Assembly (NCBI GenBank): GCA_030653545.1
Contig: JAURZE010000014.1
Coordinates: 17,487 to 81,486 of the forward strand
Length of the DNA: 64,000 bases
Direction of reading: 5' to 3'
From: Nitrospira sp.
GTDB lineage: Bacteria > Nitrospirota > Nitrospiria > Nitrospirales > Nitrospiraceae
Shown: positions 37,457 through 49,301 of the stretch, piece after piece
Numbering within the stretch: position 1 is the stretch's first letter
Layout: each line of letters starts with the position of its first letter
The notes under the pieces: model-generated
What the model saw: only the letters and a program-made list of their open reading frames with translations
Databases searched by the model: none
Told to the model about the DNA's origin: nothing
Translations under genes and position numbers: made by a program

Positions 37457-38323
37457 ATGGCAGCCACTCGTAAAGATTCCGTGGTGATTCTCATCCACTG
37501 CAAAGACCGGAAGGGCATTGTCGCCCGCGTGTCGGGATTCATTCACGACTTCGGCGGCAACATTCTCGACTCCGATCACCATACCGATGAAGAAACGAAC
37601 GACTTCTTGATGCGGATGGAATTCGCCACCGAGGGATTGCAGATTCCTCCCGACGAGATTTCCGCCGCCTTCGCCCCCATCGCCAAAATATTTGAGATGC
37701 GCTACGAGGTGCATCATTCCAGCCACCGCACGCGCGTCGGCATGCTCGTCTCGAAACAAGATCACTGCTTGGCAGACCTCCTCCAACGGCACCGTCGAGA
37801 CGAGTTACGTATCGATGTTCCGGTCATCATTTCCAATCATGACGCCTGCGCGGAGTGGGCCCACCTGTTCAAGATCCCTTTCGTGGTCTTACCGGTCACC
37901 AAGGAAACCAAGCCCCAGCAAGAGCAGCAAGTCATCTCGGCGTTGAAATCCCATTGTGTGGAACTGGTGGTCATGGCCCGCTACATGCAGATTCTGAGCG
38001 CCGACTTCCTCACTCAAATCGGCTGCCCGGTGATCAACATTCATCATTCGTTTCTCCCGGCGTTCATCGGCGCAAATCCCTATCGGCAGGCCTACGAGCG
38101 GGGCGTGAAGATCATCGGTGCAACGGCCCACTATGCCACCCAGGACCTCGACGAGGGACCGATCATCGAACAGGATGTGATTCGCGTTGGACACCGGGAC
38201 ACCGTCGATGATCTGGTAAGGAAGGGACGCGACCTGGAAGAGATTGTCCTGGCACGCGCGGTGCGCCGGCATATCGAACATCGGGTGTTGGTGTATGGGA
38301 AAAAGACCGTCGTCTTCGATTAG
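37457..38323 (+). CDS. purU: Formyltetrahydrofolate deformylase
   Basis: 288 residues: an N-terminal ACT domain (CKDRKGIVARVSGFIHDFGGN) followed by a formyltransferase-like domain with ISNHDACAEWAHLF, HHSFLPAFIGANPY and HYATQDLDEGPIIEQD, the family's Asn/His/Asp active-site region. It hydrolyses 10-formyl-THF to THF and formate, adjusting one-carbon flux. This suits the glycine-cleavage genes elsewhere in the window. It ends at a bidirectional hairpin. Confidence 0.95.
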   Translation: MAATRKDSVVILIHCKDRKGIVARVSGFIHDFGGNILDSDHHTDEETNDFLMRMEFATEGLQIPPDEISAAFAPIAKIFEMRYEVHHSSHRTRVGMLVSKQDHCLADLLQRHRRDELRIDVPVIISNHDACAEWAHLFKIPFVVLPVTKETKPQQEQQVISALKSHCVELVVMARYMQILSADFLTQIGCPVINIHHSFLPAFIGANPYRQAYERGVKIIGATAHYATQDLDEGPIIEQDVIRVGHRDTVDDLVRKGRDLEEIVLARAVRRHIEHRVLVYGKKTVVFD

Positions 38324-38348
38324 GCAGGATACTGAAAGAGTCTGCTCG

Positions 38349-38378
38349 CGGGGGATGAGGCGAACGCCCCATCCCCCG
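38349..38378. terminator. Bidirectional hairpin between purU and degP
   Basis: The stem CGGGGGATG / CATCCCCCG encloses GGC/GCC pairing and a small loop. It sits between the convergent genes' stop codons, 25 and 9 bases away. Confidence 0.65.
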
Positions 38379-38387
38379 GTCTCTCAC

Positions 38388-39887
38388 CTACACTTTCGCG
38401 GTCAGAAATAACGCATTGCCATGGCGATTGATCAAGATCAGGACATGGTCGCCCTTCTTGATCGCTGATGAGGCCTTCTCAAATTCCTTGACCGACTTGA
38501 CCGGCTGGCGATTGATCTCTCGAATGACATCCCCTGCCATCAAACCGGCCTTTTCGGCGCCGCTCTCCGGCTCGACGCCTGTCACCACCACTCCCTGCGC
38601 CTTGCCTTTGATGCCCAACTCCTTCGCGGTCTCCCGGTCGAGATCCTGAACCGCCACTCCGGCAAAAGCATAGTCCGCTTCACCAGCTTCGGCTTTCGCA
38701 ACCTTCGTCGTATCCAACTGTTCCCCGATTGTCACCGTGAGATCTTTCTCATGGCCGTCACGGATCACCTTGACGGGCACTTTCATCCCGACCCCTGTTC
38801 TGGTCACCAGGCGCTGGAGCGCCACCGCATCCTCGACGGATGCGCCTTGATACGCGATGATCACATCGCCCTGCTTGAGACCAGCCTGGTCAGCCGGCCC
38901 CTCTTCCTTCACGTCACTGACGAGCGCGCCCTTCGCGCTCTTAATTCCGAATGACTTGGCCAGGTCCTGGCTGAGATCCTGAATCCCGACACCCAGGTAC
39001 CCACGCACAACCTTTCCGCTCTTGATCAGGCTTTCATAGATCGGCTTGCTCATGCTGGTCGGTACGGCAAACCCCACCCCCTGATACCCGCCGGTCTGTG
39101 AAAAGATCGCCGTATTGATCCCGACCAGTTCCCCGCGCGTATTCACCAATGCACCGCCTGAGTTTCCGGGATTGATGGCGGCATCCGTTTGAATGAAGTC
39201 TTCGTACTGCGTGATGCCCATCCGACCCCGCCCCAGTGCGCTCACGATGCCGAGCGTCACCGTCGAATTCAGCCCGAACGGGTTCCCGACCGCCAGCACA
39301 TACTCACCGACTTGCAGCTTGGTGGCATCGCCCCACACCACCGTCGGCAGATTCTGTCCATCGATCTTCACCACCGCCAGATCGGTCTTGGGATCGGTTC
39401 CGACAATCGTGCCTTTGAAGTCGCGCTTGTCGGGCAAGGTGACCGTGACTTCCTGCGCGCCTTCGATCACATGGTTATTGGTCAGCACATAGCCATCCGA
39501 CGAGACAATCACCCCGGAGCCCTGGCCGCCCCCACGATGTCCACGAGGCTCTCCCGGACCCTGCGGCCCGCGATAACCGCGCGGGCCGCCAGGCCCGCCG
39601 AAGAACTCTTCCATCCGATCGCGCAGTTCATCGGGAATCTTCCGCCCGTCGGAGACTTTCTCGCCCGTGATCGTCGTAATGTTGACCACCGCCGGGGTGA
39701 CCGCCTTGGCCACCTCTGTAAACCCGTTCGCCCCCGAGGCGATTGGCAGCGCCACGGCGGTTGCCGCGGGCTGGATTCCGCTGGAGGCGTGGGAAGAGGG
39801 CAACGATTGACCACCCCAGGTCAGGACCGCTCCCACCGCGGCAATGGCAAGACCCGCAACGACTGCCTTCTGAACCAACTTCTTCAT
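38388..39887 (-). CDS. DegP/HtrA-family periplasmic serine protease
   Basis: 499 residues behind GAGGAGGAAACC. It has a signal peptide (GLAIAAVGAVLTWGG), a Gly/Pro/Arg-rich loop (GGPGGPRGYRGPQGPGE) and the catalytic triad: His in TNNHVIEGA, Asp in TDLAVVKIDG, Ser in NPGNSGGALVN. Two PDZ domains follow (~290-380 and ~400-490). It degrades or refolds misfolded envelope proteins. It lies directly downstream of a two-component pair on the same strand, suggesting envelope-stress control. Confidence 0.94.
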   Translation of the reverse strand: MKKLVQKAVVAGLAIAAVGAVLTWGGQSLPSSHASSGIQPAATAVALPIASGANGFTEVAKAVTPAVVNITTITGEKVSDGRKIPDELRDRMEEFFGGPGGPRGYRGPQGPGEPRGHRGGGQGSGVIVSSDGYVLTNNHVIEGAQEVTVTLPDKRDFKGTIVGTDPKTDLAVVKIDGQNLPTVVWGDATKLQVGEYVLAVGNPFGLNSTVTLGIVSALGRGRMGITQYEDFIQTDAAINPGNSGGALVNTRGELVGINTAIFSQTGGYQGVGFAVPTSMSKPIYESLIKSGKVVRGYLGVGIQDLSQDLAKSFGIKSAKGALVSDVKEEGPADQAGLKQGDVIIAYQGASVEDAVALQRLVTRTGVGMKVPVKVIRDGHEKDLTVTIGEQLDTTKVAKAEAGEADYAFAGVAVQDLDRETAKELGIKGKAQGVVVTGVEPESGAEKAGLMAGDVIREINRQPVKSVKEFEKASSAIKKGDHVLILINRHGNALFLTAKV

Positions 39888-39997
39888 GGTTTCCTCCTCA
39901 TGACAATGATACCGGCGAACAGATCGTTCTCGTCTTGATGTACAGATGACCGTACCAGCCGGTGATGAGAAGGGGATTAGCTGCGAATTAGAAGTCG

Positions 39998-41401
39998 TTA
40001 AGCGGATGGGGTCGCTAGTGGGAGCGTAACCGTAAACGTCGACCCGACGCCCGGCTCACTGGTCACGTCGATACGGCCCTTGTGAGATTCCGCAATCCAG
40101 GTGCAAATCGCGAGTCCAAGACCCGTACCTTTCTTCGTATGGGCCCGGGCCCCATCGGTCCTGAAAAAACGATGGAAGATACGGGACAGATCATCGGGCG
40201 GGATGCCGATCCCTTGATCTCTGACCGACAGGCGCGCGCTCGGTCCTTCTGTGACGAGCGAGATCTCGACCTTTCCGTTGGGATGAGAGTACTTGATCGC
40301 GTTCTCCACCAGATTCAGCAACAACTCGCGCAGCCGGAGTTCATCGCCTTGGACGACGGCCGGCTGCACCGTGCCAAGCGTGACGGCGATGTTGCGATCC
40401 TGTCCGAGCAGCGTCGCCTGCCGGTGGATGTCTTCGACGAGCGACTCCAGGCCGACCGGCAGCGCCTCCATTCTCACCTCTCCCATGTCGGCACGAGAGA
40501 GGAAGAGCAGCTCGTCGACGATACGCGTCATGCGATCGATTTCTTCCAGATTGCTTTCGAGGACGACTTGGTAGTCGCCCAACGGGCGGGGGCGCCGGAG
40601 CACCAATTCCGTCTCTCCCTTCATGACGGTCAACGGAGTCCGTAGCTCGTGGGACGCATCGCTGGTAAATTGTCGAATCTGGCGGAACGACACATCGAGC
40701 CGGCCGATCATGTCGTTGAACATGCTGGCCAAGCGCCCGATCTCGTCGGGAGAGGTCGAGACCGTCAAACGCTGGCTGAGATCGCCGGCGGCGATACGCT
40801 GGGCCGCCAGCGTGATGGCGTCGACCGGCCGCAGCGCACGGCCGGCCAGAAACCATCCGCTGGCCAGTGACACCGCCAGCGCAATCGGCATCGTCACCAG
40901 CAACACCAGCAGCAGCCGGCGCAACGTGTCTTCGATCGATTCCATCGACGTCCCGACTTGCACAATGTAGAGCAAGGTTCCGCGATACATGATCGGCACG
41001 GACACGAGTCGGAGCGGCGGCTCCTTCGGATACTTCGCCGATTCAAACATGGATTTCCCGCTGAACGTCATTTCGAGCGCCGTGCGGCTGAGCGGCACTT
41101 CATGCTGCTTGATATTGGGAGAACGGAGCGTGATCGTTCCGGAAGGGCTGAAGATCTGGAAGAACTTGTCGATGCGCGCGAGCTCGGGAAACTGCGAGAG
41201 TAATTCCTCTTCGTCGATGAGCGGGAGAAACCCCCGCTCCTCAAGCGACCGGACCGCCGTATTCGCGGTCTCTTCTAAGGATTGATCCACCGCATCGCGA
41301 AGACTCCGTGCCGTCACATTGTACAAGACCACGGAGAACACGATGAGGACGAGAGCCAGCGTGCTCCCGTACCAGAGCGTGAGCCGAAGTCGCAGTGGCA
41401 T
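39998..41401 (-). CDS. Sensor histidine kinase, HAMP type
   Basis: 467 residues. Two transmembrane segments (ALVLIVFSVVLY; LLVLLVTMPIALAVSLASGWF) flank a ~120-residue periplasmic domain with FSPSGTITLRSPN. A HAMP linker follows, then the HisKA box SDASHELRTPLTVMKGE with the phospho-His, the N box NLVENAIKYS and G boxes DQGIGIPPDD and KKGTGLGLAI. The architecture resembles heavy-metal or envelope sensors. Its start overlaps the response regulator stop by one base (ATGA). Confidence 0.93.
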   Translation of the reverse strand: MPLRLRLTLWYGSTLALVLIVFSVVLYNVTARSLRDAVDQSLEETANTAVRSLEERGFLPLIDEEELLSQFPELARIDKFFQIFSPSGTITLRSPNIKQHEVPLSRTALEMTFSGKSMFESAKYPKEPPLRLVSVPIMYRGTLLYIVQVGTSMESIEDTLRRLLLVLLVTMPIALAVSLASGWFLAGRALRPVDAITLAAQRIAAGDLSQRLTVSTSPDEIGRLASMFNDMIGRLDVSFRQIRQFTSDASHELRTPLTVMKGETELVLRRPRPLGDYQVVLESNLEEIDRMTRIVDELLFLSRADMGEVRMEALPVGLESLVEDIHRQATLLGQDRNIAVTLGTVQPAVVQGDELRLRELLLNLVENAIKYSHPNGKVEISLVTEGPSARLSVRDQGIGIPPDDLSRIFHRFFRTDGARAHTKKGTGLGLAICTWIAESHKGRIDVTSEPGVGSTFTVTLPLATPSA

Positions 41402-42072
41402 CAGTCGACTTTCAGCATATAGCCGCTGCCACGGATCGTATGGATAAGTTTTTTCGACCGGCCCCGGTCGATCTTGTTGCGGAGATAATTGACGTAGACA
41501 TCGATGACATTGGTGAAGGTGTCGAAGTCCTGATTCCAGACATGCTCGGAAATCATCGGCCGCGTCAGCACCCGCCCGGTGTGCCGCATGAGATATTCCA
41601 GCAACGCATATTCTTTCAGCGTCAGCTCAATGCGTATCCCGCCCCGCGCGACCTCGCGGGTCGCCGGATTCAGCACCAAATCATCGATTTGCAGAATGCC
41701 GGGGCTCTCCGTCGCGCCCCGGCGCAACAACGCCCGGACTCGGGCCAGCAATTCATCGATCGCAAACGGCTTGGTGAGATAATCGTCGGCACCGGCGTCG
41801 AGTCCTTTCACTCGTTGATCGACCTGGGACTGCGCTGTCAGGATCATTACCGGCGTTTGAATCCGCTCACGACGAACGGCTTTAAGAATATCCATCCCTG
41901 ACATCGACGGCAACATGAGATCCACGACGATCAAATCGTAATTGGTCGCCAGGGCCATCTCAAGTCCCTTGGCCCCGTCCTCACAGAGATCGACGGCATA
42001 ACTTTCTTCCTCAAGCGCGCGCTTGATGAAACAGCCGACCTTCGTTTCGTCTTCAACCACGAGGACACGCAT
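41401..42072 (-). CDS. OmpR-type response regulator
   Basis: 223 residues; ATG at 42072 is preferred, with AAGGGG five bases upstream, over a GTG two codons earlier. The receiver has the acidic pair in VVEDETKVG, phospho-Asp in IVVDLMLPSMSG and Lys in DYLTKPFAI. The C-terminal winged helix ends NYLRNKIDRGRSKKLIHTIRGSGYMLKVD-like wing residues. Cotranscribed with the kinase and, 110 bases further on, with degP, which may be its target. Confidence 0.94.
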   Translation of the reverse strand: MRVLVVEDETKVGCFIKRALEEESYAVDLCEDGAKGLEMALATNYDLIVVDLMLPSMSGMDILKAVRRERIQTPVMILTAQSQVDQRVKGLDAGADDYLTKPFAIDELLARVRALLRRGATESPGILQIDDLVLNPATREVARGGIRIELTLKEYALLEYLMRHTGRVLTRPMISEHVWNQDFDTFTNVIDVYVNYLRNKIDRGRSKKLIHTIRGSGYMLKVD

Positions 42073-42182
42073 ACGCACCCCTTATTCGGACGGATTATAA
42101 CAAACCTACGGGTGATGTTCTCGGCTAGTTGTCGCGTAGGGGATAGGGAGCAGCCCCTCGCTCCACGAAGGGCTTGAATTGA

Positions 42183-43853
42183 CTACTTGGGCGTGTAACG
42201 AGTCACCGTCACGGGAGCGTAGGACAGCCGCACCCCGTCGGGCGCCCGGTGAGCCACCGTATGCCGCAGCCAGACGGCGTCGTTGCGGGTTGGAAAGTCG
42301 GCCCGATAATGTGCGCCGCGGCTCTCCTCGCGCGCGAACGCTCCTGTAACAATGGTTTCCGCCAGTTCGACCAAGCATTGGAGCTCCAGCGCCTGGATCA
42401 AATCGGTGTTGAAGACTCGCCCCTTGTCCTGCACCGAGACCGCCGCCGCGCGGCGCTGGAGCTCACGTACCTTGCTTCCAGCCACCGTCATCGATTCCTT
42501 TGTCCGGAAGATGCCCAGGTTCGTGCTCAAGGCCTCCCCCAACTCCTGCCGCACCTGCCACGCACGCTCTCCCCCACTCTGAGAGAGTAGCCGCTCAACT
42601 CTGGCTTGTTCGTCAGCGAGATGCTGCGGCGCCGGAATCTCATGCCCCGTAGTTCCGGCATATTCACTGGCTCTTGTCCCGGCCCGTCGCCCGAACACGA
42701 TCGTTTCCAACAGCGAATTGCCGCCAAGGCGATTGGCTCCGTGCACGCTGACGCAGGCACATTCCCCTGCCGCGAAGAGGCCCTGGATCGATGTCTCGCC
42801 CCACTGATTGGCTCTGACTCCACCCATTTGATAGTGCGCACCGGGCCGGATGGGAATCGGCGTTTCAACCGGATCGAGCCCGGCAAACTCCATTGCGATC
42901 TGACGGATTTGCGGGAGCCGTTCTAAGATTTTGTCCCGCCCGAGATGCCGGAGGTCCAGCAACACACACCCATCCACTCCTCGACCTTCGAGAATTTCCT
43001 GCCCGATCGCCAAGGAGACCGTCGAGCGGGTCGCCAGCTCCATTTGCTCCGGCGCATACCGCTTCAGGAACCGCTCCCCCAGCGTGTTGAGCAGATAGCC
43101 GCCCTCACCCCTCGCCCCTTCCGTAATTAGAATGCCCGTGTCTTTCAATGTGGTCGGATGAAACTGGACAAACTCCATGTCCATGAGCGGCGCCCCGGCG
43201 CGATAGGCTAAGGCCATCCCGTCTCCGGTATTGATCACGGCATTCGTACTGGTCAAAAACACACGACCGCTGCCGCCGGTCGCAAGGATGACGGCCTTCG
43301 CCTGCAGCATCCGTAAGCCGCCATGCACCAGATCCCACGCGATGACTCCCCGACAGACCCCGGCTTCGACCACGAGCGCGGTGACGTACCATTCTTCATA
43401 GACCGTAGTGCGTCGTTTGAGAATTTGCTCATAGAGCGCATGCAGCAGCGCGTGTCCGGTGCGATCCGCCGCGTAGCACGTGCGCGGAAAGCCGGCCCCT
43501 CCGAACGGTCGCTGGGCGATGCGGCCGTGGGCATCACGACTGAAGATCACGCCCATTCGCTCCAGATCGAGGATATCCCCTGGGGCTTCCCGGCACATCG
43601 CCTCGATGGCATCCTGATCGCCGAGATACAACCCCCCTTTCGCCGTATCGAAGGCATGGGCTTCCCACGAATCACTCTCGCCGAGCGCGGCGTTGATCCC
43701 GCCCTGAGCCGCCACCGAATGGCTACGGACCGGATGGACTTTTGAGATCAGGGCTACATCCAAATTAGTCGGGGCCGCTAAGGCCGCGCGCATCCCTGCC
43801 AGACCGGCTCCGACGATGAGAATGTCATGCACATGTGTTCGTTGAGTCGTCAT
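42183..43853 (-). CDS. nadB: L-aspartate oxidase
   Basis: 556 residues from the ATG at 43853. The FAD-binding start [18 protein letters not shown], the active-site region [20 protein letters not shown], the block [15 protein letters not shown] and [17 protein letters not shown] are all from the succinate dehydrogenase/aspartate oxidase flavoprotein family. It oxidises L-aspartate to iminoaspartate, the first step of de novo NAD. The related SdhA/FrdA is unlikely because no SdhB/C is present; nadA and nadC are not nearby either. Confidence 0.88.
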   Translation of the reverse strand: MTTQRTHVHDILIVGAGLAGMRAALAAPTNLDVALISKVHPVRSHSVAAQGGINAALGESDSWEAHAFDTAKGGLYLGDQDAIEAMCREAPGDILDLERMGVIFSRDAHGRIAQRPFGGAGFPRTCYAADRTGHALLHALYEQILKRRTTVYEEWYVTALVVEAGVCRGVIAWDLVHGGLRMLQAKAVILATGGSGRVFLTSTNAVINTGDGMALAYRAGAPLMDMEFVQFHPTTLKDTGILITEGARGEGGYLLNTLGERFLKRYAPEQMELATRSTVSLAIGQEILEGRGVDGCVLLDLRHLGRDKILERLPQIRQIAMEFAGLDPVETPIPIRPGAHYQMGGVRANQWGETSIQGLFAAGECACVSVHGANRLGGNSLLETIVFGRRAGTRASEYAGTTGHEIPAPQHLADEQARVERLLSQSGGERAWQVRQELGEALSTNLGIFRTKESMTVAGSKVRELQRRAAAVSVQDKGRVFNTDLIQALELQCLVELAETIVTGAFAREESRGAHYRADFPTRNDAVWLRHTVAHRAPDGVRLSYAPVTVTRYTPK

Positions 43854-44034
43854 CAAGCCCCACAGGAATGGGAAGAATGCCCTCTATCCCCTGTACTTAC
43901 AGAACTATCCACCCCCAAGGCAAGCAGCGGCGACATCGGGCCGTGGGATATTGGAAATGGAGCAGCGCCATGGTACTCTCCTCCGGCTCATGTGCCATTC
44001 ACGAACTATTTGATAGCGAGCGGATCGAACGACC

Positions 44035-46923
44035 ATGCCTCAACCTGATTTTCTGCAACCGACCGATCTCTTCCCGCAGCGCCATATCGGCCCGTCGGAA
44101 GACGACATCCGCGACATGCTGGCCGTAGCCGGCATGCCCTCGCTGGAACATCTCTGCGATGTCACGGTCCCCCAGGACATCCAGCTGCGAAAGCCGCTGA
44201 ACTTGCCGTCGCAGCGAGGGGAGCAGGCCGTGCTGGGCGAGCTGAAACAGATGGCCGCCCAAAATCGTGTCTACCGTTCGCTCATCGGCATGGGCTATTA
44301 CCATTGCATCACGCCCGGCGTGATCCAGCGGAATATTCTGGAAAACCCCGGCTGGTACACCCAATACACGCCCTATCAGGCCGAAATCGCCCAAGGCCGC
44401 CTCGAAGCGCTGGTGAATTTTCAAACGATGGTCGGAGATCTGACCGGGTTGCCCCTGGCTAATGCCTCCTTGCTGGACGAGGCGACTGCCGCCGCAGAAG
44501 CCATGGCCATGTGCTTGGCTATCACTCGCTCCCGGGGCGAGGAGCGGACAGAATTCTTTGTCTCGCAGGATTGCCATCCACAGACCCTCGCGGTGCTCCA
44601 AACCCGCGCTGACCCCCTAGGGATCACCATTCGCTCAGGCCCCAATGCCTCGATCAAGTTCTCGGATAAAACCTTATGCGGATTGTTGCTCCAATACCCG
44701 GGGAGTGACGGCTACGTCGGTGACGTCAGCGGCCTGGTCGCTCAAGCCCATGAGGCGGGAACACTCGTGGTCGTCGCCACAGACCTACTGGCCTTGACGC
44801 TCTTGCGTTCCCCGGGAGAGTTCGGCGCCGACATCGCCGTGGGCTCCAGCCAGCGGTTCGGTGTTCCTATGGGATTCGGCGGCCCACATGCTGCGTTCTT
44901 AACCACCAAGGAAGAATTCAAGCGCCAGATGCCCGGCCGCATCGTCGGGGTCTCGAAAGATGCGACTGGCAATACGGCCTACCGGTTATCCCTCCAAACA
45001 CGCGAACAACATATCCGGCGGGAAAAGGCCACGAGCAACATTTGTACGGCCCAGGTGCTCTTGGCCGTCATGGCCGGCATGTTCGCGGTGTATCACGGCC
45101 CCGACGGTCTCCGCCGCATCGCGCAGCGCGTGCACGGATTGACACTGATGCTCGCCGAGGGCTTGCGCCGTCTCGGCTTCGACGTAGGTCCGGAATTGTT
45201 CTTCGATACGTTGCGCGTCCGCGCGCCCAAGAACCAGGCCGATCTGATCCGCGTCAGAGCGACTGAACGGCACATCAATCTCCGGACCCATGAGGACGGA
45301 TCCCTCGGGCTCTCACTCGATGAAACCAGCACCGAGCACGAAGTCGGAACGCTCTTGGAACTCTTCGTCGGCCATGACCGCCTGCCCTTCCAGGTTATCG
45401 ACCTCGCCGGCGCCGTTGAGACCGGCTATCCCAATCCATTGGCACGCACTAGTTCCTATCTCACACATGAGATTTTCAATCGCTATCATTCCGAGCATGA
45501 GATGTTGCGCTACTTGCATCGGCTTCAGGGGAAGGATCTGTCGCTCACGCATTCGATGATTCCGTTGGGCTCCTGCACCATGAAGCTGAACGCAACAGCG
45601 GAAATGCTCCCCGTGACCTGGCCTGAATTTGCCCATCTCCATCCTTTCGCGCCGGCAGAACAGACGCAGGGGTACCAGGAATTGTTCCGGCAGCTGGAGT
45701 CCTGGCTGGCGGAGATTACGGGATTTGTCGCCATCTCGCTCCAGCCCAACGCCGGCTCCCAGGGTGAATATGCGGGACTGATGGTGATTCGTGCGTACCA
45801 CCGGGGACAGGGTGCGCCCCATCGGGATGTGTGCCTCATTCCTGTGTCGGCCCACGGCACCAACCCCGCGAGTGCGGCGATGGCCGGGATGACGGTGGTC
45901 GTCGTGGCCTGCGACAAACAGGGAAATGTGGATCTCGCCGACCTGGAAGCGAAAGCCGTGCAGTACCGCGACCGGTTGTCGGCCTTGATGCTCACCTACC
46001 CCTCAACGCATGGGGTCTTCGAAGCGGACGTGCGGCGGATCTGCCAGATCGTCCATACTCATGGCGGGCAGGTCTACATGGACGGGGCCAACATGAACGC
46101 ACAGGTGGGACTCTGCCGGCCCGGCGACATCGGCGCCGACGTCTGCCATCTGAATTTGCACAAAACGTTTTGCATCCCGCACGGCGGAGGCGGCCCTGGC
46201 ATGGGGCCCATCGGCGTCGCCAGGCATCTCGCGCCCTACCTCCCGGGGCACCCGGTGACGGGGCAGGGAAGCCGCGAGTCGATCGGTCCCGTGTCCGCAG
46301 CCCCGCACGGAAGCGCAAGCATTCTGCCCATCTCCTGGGTGTACATCGCCCTCATGGGCCGTGACGGTCTCAAGAAGGCCACGCAAGTCGCCATTCTCAA
46401 CGCCAACTACATGGCCAAGCGGCTGGAGAAGCACTACTCCATCGTCTATACGGGAACGACGGGACATGTCGCGCACGAATTCATCCTCGATCTGCGCCCC
46501 TTTAAAGAAACCTCCGGCGTCGAAGCCATGGACGTCGCCAAACGCCTCATGGATTACGGCTTCCATGCACCGACCGTATCGTTCCCGGTCGCCGGCACCT
46601 TGATGATTGAACCGACGGAGAGCGAAGGGAAAGCGGAATTGGACCGGTTCTGTGACGCGATGATCGCGATTCGTGCGGAGATCCAAGACATCACCGACGG
46701 GCGTCAACCCCGTACCAATAATGTGCTCAAGAATGCACCGCACACGGCAACCACCGTCACAGCCACGGACTGGAATCGTCCCTATACGAGAGAGCAAGCG
46801 GCATTCCCAACTCCAACTGTCAAAGCCAACAAATTCTGGCCGGCAGTCAGCCGCATCGATGAAGCCTACGGGGATCGCCATTTGATCTGCACCTGTCCTC
46901 CGATGGACAGCTACCAACCTTGA
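44035..46923 (+). CDS. gcvP: Glycine dehydrogenase (decarboxylating), P protein
   Basis: 962 residues, the long one-chain form. Landmarks are [50 protein letters not shown] [10 protein letters not shown], and the PLP-lysine region [20 protein letters not shown]. The start lies 181 bases from nadB's start in divergent orientation. It decarboxylates glycine and passes the methylamine to GcvH. GcvT is at 52762; gcvH is not here. No glycine riboswitch was recognised upstream. Confidence 0.97.
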   Translation: MPQPDFLQPTDLFPQRHIGPSEDDIRDMLAVAGMPSLEHLCDVTVPQDIQLRKPLNLPSQRGEQAVLGELKQMAAQNRVYRSLIGMGYYHCITPGVIQRNILENPGWYTQYTPYQAEIAQGRLEALVNFQTMVGDLTGLPLANASLLDEATAAAEAMAMCLAITRSRGEERTEFFVSQDCHPQTLAVLQTRADPLGITIRSGPNASIKFSDKTLCGLLLQYPGSDGYVGDVSGLVAQAHEAGTLVVVATDLLALTLLRSPGEFGADIAVGSSQRFGVPMGFGGPHAAFLTTKEEFKRQMPGRIVGVSKDATGNTAYRLSLQTREQHIRREKATSNICTAQVLLAVMAGMFAVYHGPDGLRRIAQRVHGLTLMLAEGLRRLGFDVGPELFFDTLRVRAPKNQADLIRVRATERHINLRTHEDGSLGLSLDETSTEHEVGTLLELFVGHDRLPFQVIDLAGAVETGYPNPLARTSSYLTHEIFNRYHSEHEMLRYLHRLQGKDLSLTHSMIPLGSCTMKLNATAEMLPVTWPEFAHLHPFAPAEQTQGYQELFRQLESWLAEITGFVAISLQPNAGSQGEYAGLMVIRAYHRGQGAPHRDVCLIPVSAHGTNPASAAMAGMTVVVVACDKQGNVDLADLEAKAVQYRDRLSALMLTYPSTHGVFEADVRRICQIVHTHGGQVYMDGANMNAQVGLCRPGDIGADVCHLNLHKTFCIPHGGGGPGMGPIGVARHLAPYLPGHPVTGQGSRESIGPVSAAPHGSASILPISWVYIALMGRDGLKKATQVAILNANYMAKRLEKHYSIVYTGTTGHVAHEFILDLRPFKETSGVEAMDVAKRLMDYGFHAPTVSFPVAGTLMIEPTESEGKAELDRFCDAMIAIRAEIQDITDGRQPRTNNVLKNAPHTATTVTATDWNRPYTREQAAFPTPTVKANKFWPAVSRIDEAYGDRHLICTCPPMDSYQP

Positions 46924-46954
46924 TCCGTGGCATTGGTTCTTGCCTATACATGGA

Positions 46955-47527
46955 ATGACCGTCACGATCTCCACCCGCACAGCTTTGGCTATCCTGTGTT
47001 GTCTCGTGCTGGGGGTACCAGGCAGTTGGGCACAATCCCCACCGGCCCGCACAACCACTGTCGACATGCAAGCGGGGCAGAGCTATCGCGCCGGCACCCG
47101 CGTTCGCGTGCCAAACGGCGTCGCTTCTTTTCTCATTCCAACAGGATGGCGCGGTGAGCAACTGGACAACCTGGCCGCCGTCCTCCTGGTCTCAGAAAAG
47201 GAGGCTGGATTTGTCCTCGCGTTCGCAATTCTCAACCAGACAGAAGATGACCTCTTTGCCCTACTCGGAGAACCGCAACCAATTTCCGAGACACTGGTGT
47301 TTGAGCCGGCAGGGCCCGTCGCCCGCAAGGGGAGCACATTCACGGCAACCTACGTGGCAGGCTCCTTAACTGGTCGAGGCATGGCGATCATGGTACCAGA
47401 CTTGCAGGGAATTCTTTTTCTCCATGCAAGGCCGCAAAAGGAACCATCGATAACCCTCTCCCTCCTCGACCAACTGGCTGATCATGTGCAATTCATCCCG
47501 GCCGCGGGCAGCTCACCGTCTCCGTAA
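46955..47527 (+). CDS. Secreted hypothetical protein
   Basis: 190 residues from an ATG at 46955, after a weak TTG alternative. The signal peptide (LAILCCLVLGVPGSWAQS) is clear. The mature sequence is beta-rich (VRVPNGVASFLIPTGWRGEQ) and lacks a recognisable family motif or Cys. It ends near a Pro/Ser tail. The 31-base spacing from gcvP on the same strand suggests cotranscription, but a metabolic link is not evident. Confidence 0.6.
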   Translation: MTVTISTRTALAILCCLVLGVPGSWAQSPPARTTTVDMQAGQSYRAGTRVRVPNGVASFLIPTGWRGEQLDNLAAVLLVSEKEAGFVLAFAILNQTEDDLFALLGEPQPISETLVFEPAGPVARKGSTFTATYVAGSLTGRGMAIMVPDLQGILFLHARPQKEPSITLSLLDQLADHVQFIPAAGSSPSP

Positions 47528-47715
47528 GAGCGCCCTCACCGCGAACGGCCTAACAGCTCTGCGACTCCCGGACAGCCTGACAAACGGCATTCACCCGTTG
47601 GCTCCTTCAATTGTACAAAACTGTCGCTTGCCGCTCCCCTTCTTTTGGGGCATTGTGCGATCGACCCCGCTTCGGCGATAACGGATCTTCACCACAGGGA
47701 GATGTTGAGACCATC

Positions 47716-47940
47716 ATGCCTCAAATATTGAATTTCAGCGAGCACGCCAACGACGAAGAAGTCAGCTACCTCACCACGCTGTTGCTCTATCATCTCGTCG
47801 AGCGCTGCGGCGGTCAAATCCAATTCACCGTGAACGACGTGAATCAAGTCCGCGAAAACCTTTCGACCAAAATGGTTCAAATCCAACTCGGCGACGACGT
47901 CCGGCTTCGCATCATCGACCGTGTTCCGGAGCTGCAGTAA
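47716..47940 (+). CDS. Small hypothetical protein
   Basis: 74 residues from an ATG at 47716; in-frame codons further upstream could be a longer start. It has HANDEEVSYLTTLLLYHLVE and VQIQLGDDVRLRIIDRVPEL, with one Cys. No signal or transmembrane segment. The pattern helix-strand-strand fits many small cytoplasmic proteins. Not recognised. Confidence 0.5.
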   Translation: MPQILNFSEHANDEEVSYLTTLLLYHLVERCGGQIQFTVNDVNQVRENLSTKMVQIQLGDDVRLRIIDRVPELQ

Positions 47941-48036
47941 TCACCGGTTTCGGCACCACCTTCCCCATAGTTGTCCTGCGACAACTCCGAAGAGAACATG
48001 ACGACTAGGAGCTGACTACAGTAGACTATAGTTCCT

Positions 48037-48447
48037 ATGCTGCACATTTCCTCACACGTCATTATCCCCGATTCAGAAATTCAGCTTCACGCGATGCGTT
48101 CGCAAGGAGCAGGCGGACAGAACGTCAATAAGGTCTCGACCGCGATCCATCTCCAGTTTGATATCAAGGCGTCTTCCCTGCCTCCGTTTTACAAGCAGGA
48201 ATTGTTGAAGCTCAAAGACCACCGTGTGTCGCAGGATGGGGTTATTACGATCAAAGCTCAGCAGCACCGCACGCAAGAGCGGAATCGGGAGGATGCGCTG
48301 GAACGGCTCTGCCTCTTGATCAAGAGCGTGGCCATCCCTCGCAAGACGCGACGAGCCACGAAACCGACAAAGGGGTCTCAGACCAGGCGGATCGAAAGTA
48401 AAAAGAAGCAGGGACGGCTGAAGGCACTGAGAGGAACGATCGAGTAG
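48037..48447 (+). CDS. arfB: Alternative ribosome-rescue factor, ArfB/YaeJ type
   Basis: 136 residues. The catalytic GGQ is in RSQGAGGQNVNKVSTAIHLQFD, as in release factors. It lacks the codon-recognition domains of RF1/RF2, and has a basic C-terminal tail (RTRRATKPTKGSQTRRIESKKKQGRLK). This tail enters the empty mRNA channel of stalled ribosomes, after which GGQ hydrolyses the peptidyl-tRNA. Confidence 0.9.
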   Translation: MLHISSHVIIPDSEIQLHAMRSQGAGGQNVNKVSTAIHLQFDIKASSLPPFYKQELLKLKDHRVSQDGVITIKAQQHRTQERNREDALERLCLLIKSVAIPRKTRRATKPTKGSQTRRIESKKKQGRLKALRGTIE

Positions 48448-48448
48448 C

Positions 48449-48505
48449 CGTCATTCGCCAGCTATAGGGCAAGCTGCATCATTCCCCCACAGTTGACGAA
48501 TGACG
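48449..48505. repeat. Long-loop inverted repeat between convergent genes
   Basis: CGTCATTCG and CGAATGACG (9 bp, perfect) flank a ~39-base loop between arfB and fabI stops. It may act as a terminator in both directions, or be a dispersed-repeat remnant. Confidence 0.35.
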
Positions 48506-48521
48506 ACCGTCGATTGACAGA

Positions 48522-49301
<780 letters not shown>

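Noticed and set aside
42106..42378. 90-codon minus-strand ORF
   Set aside because: It is an alternate frame over the end of nadB.
43854..44034. Glycine riboswitch upstream of gcvP
   Set aside because: The conserved glycine aptamer pattern was not recognised in the 181-base gap.
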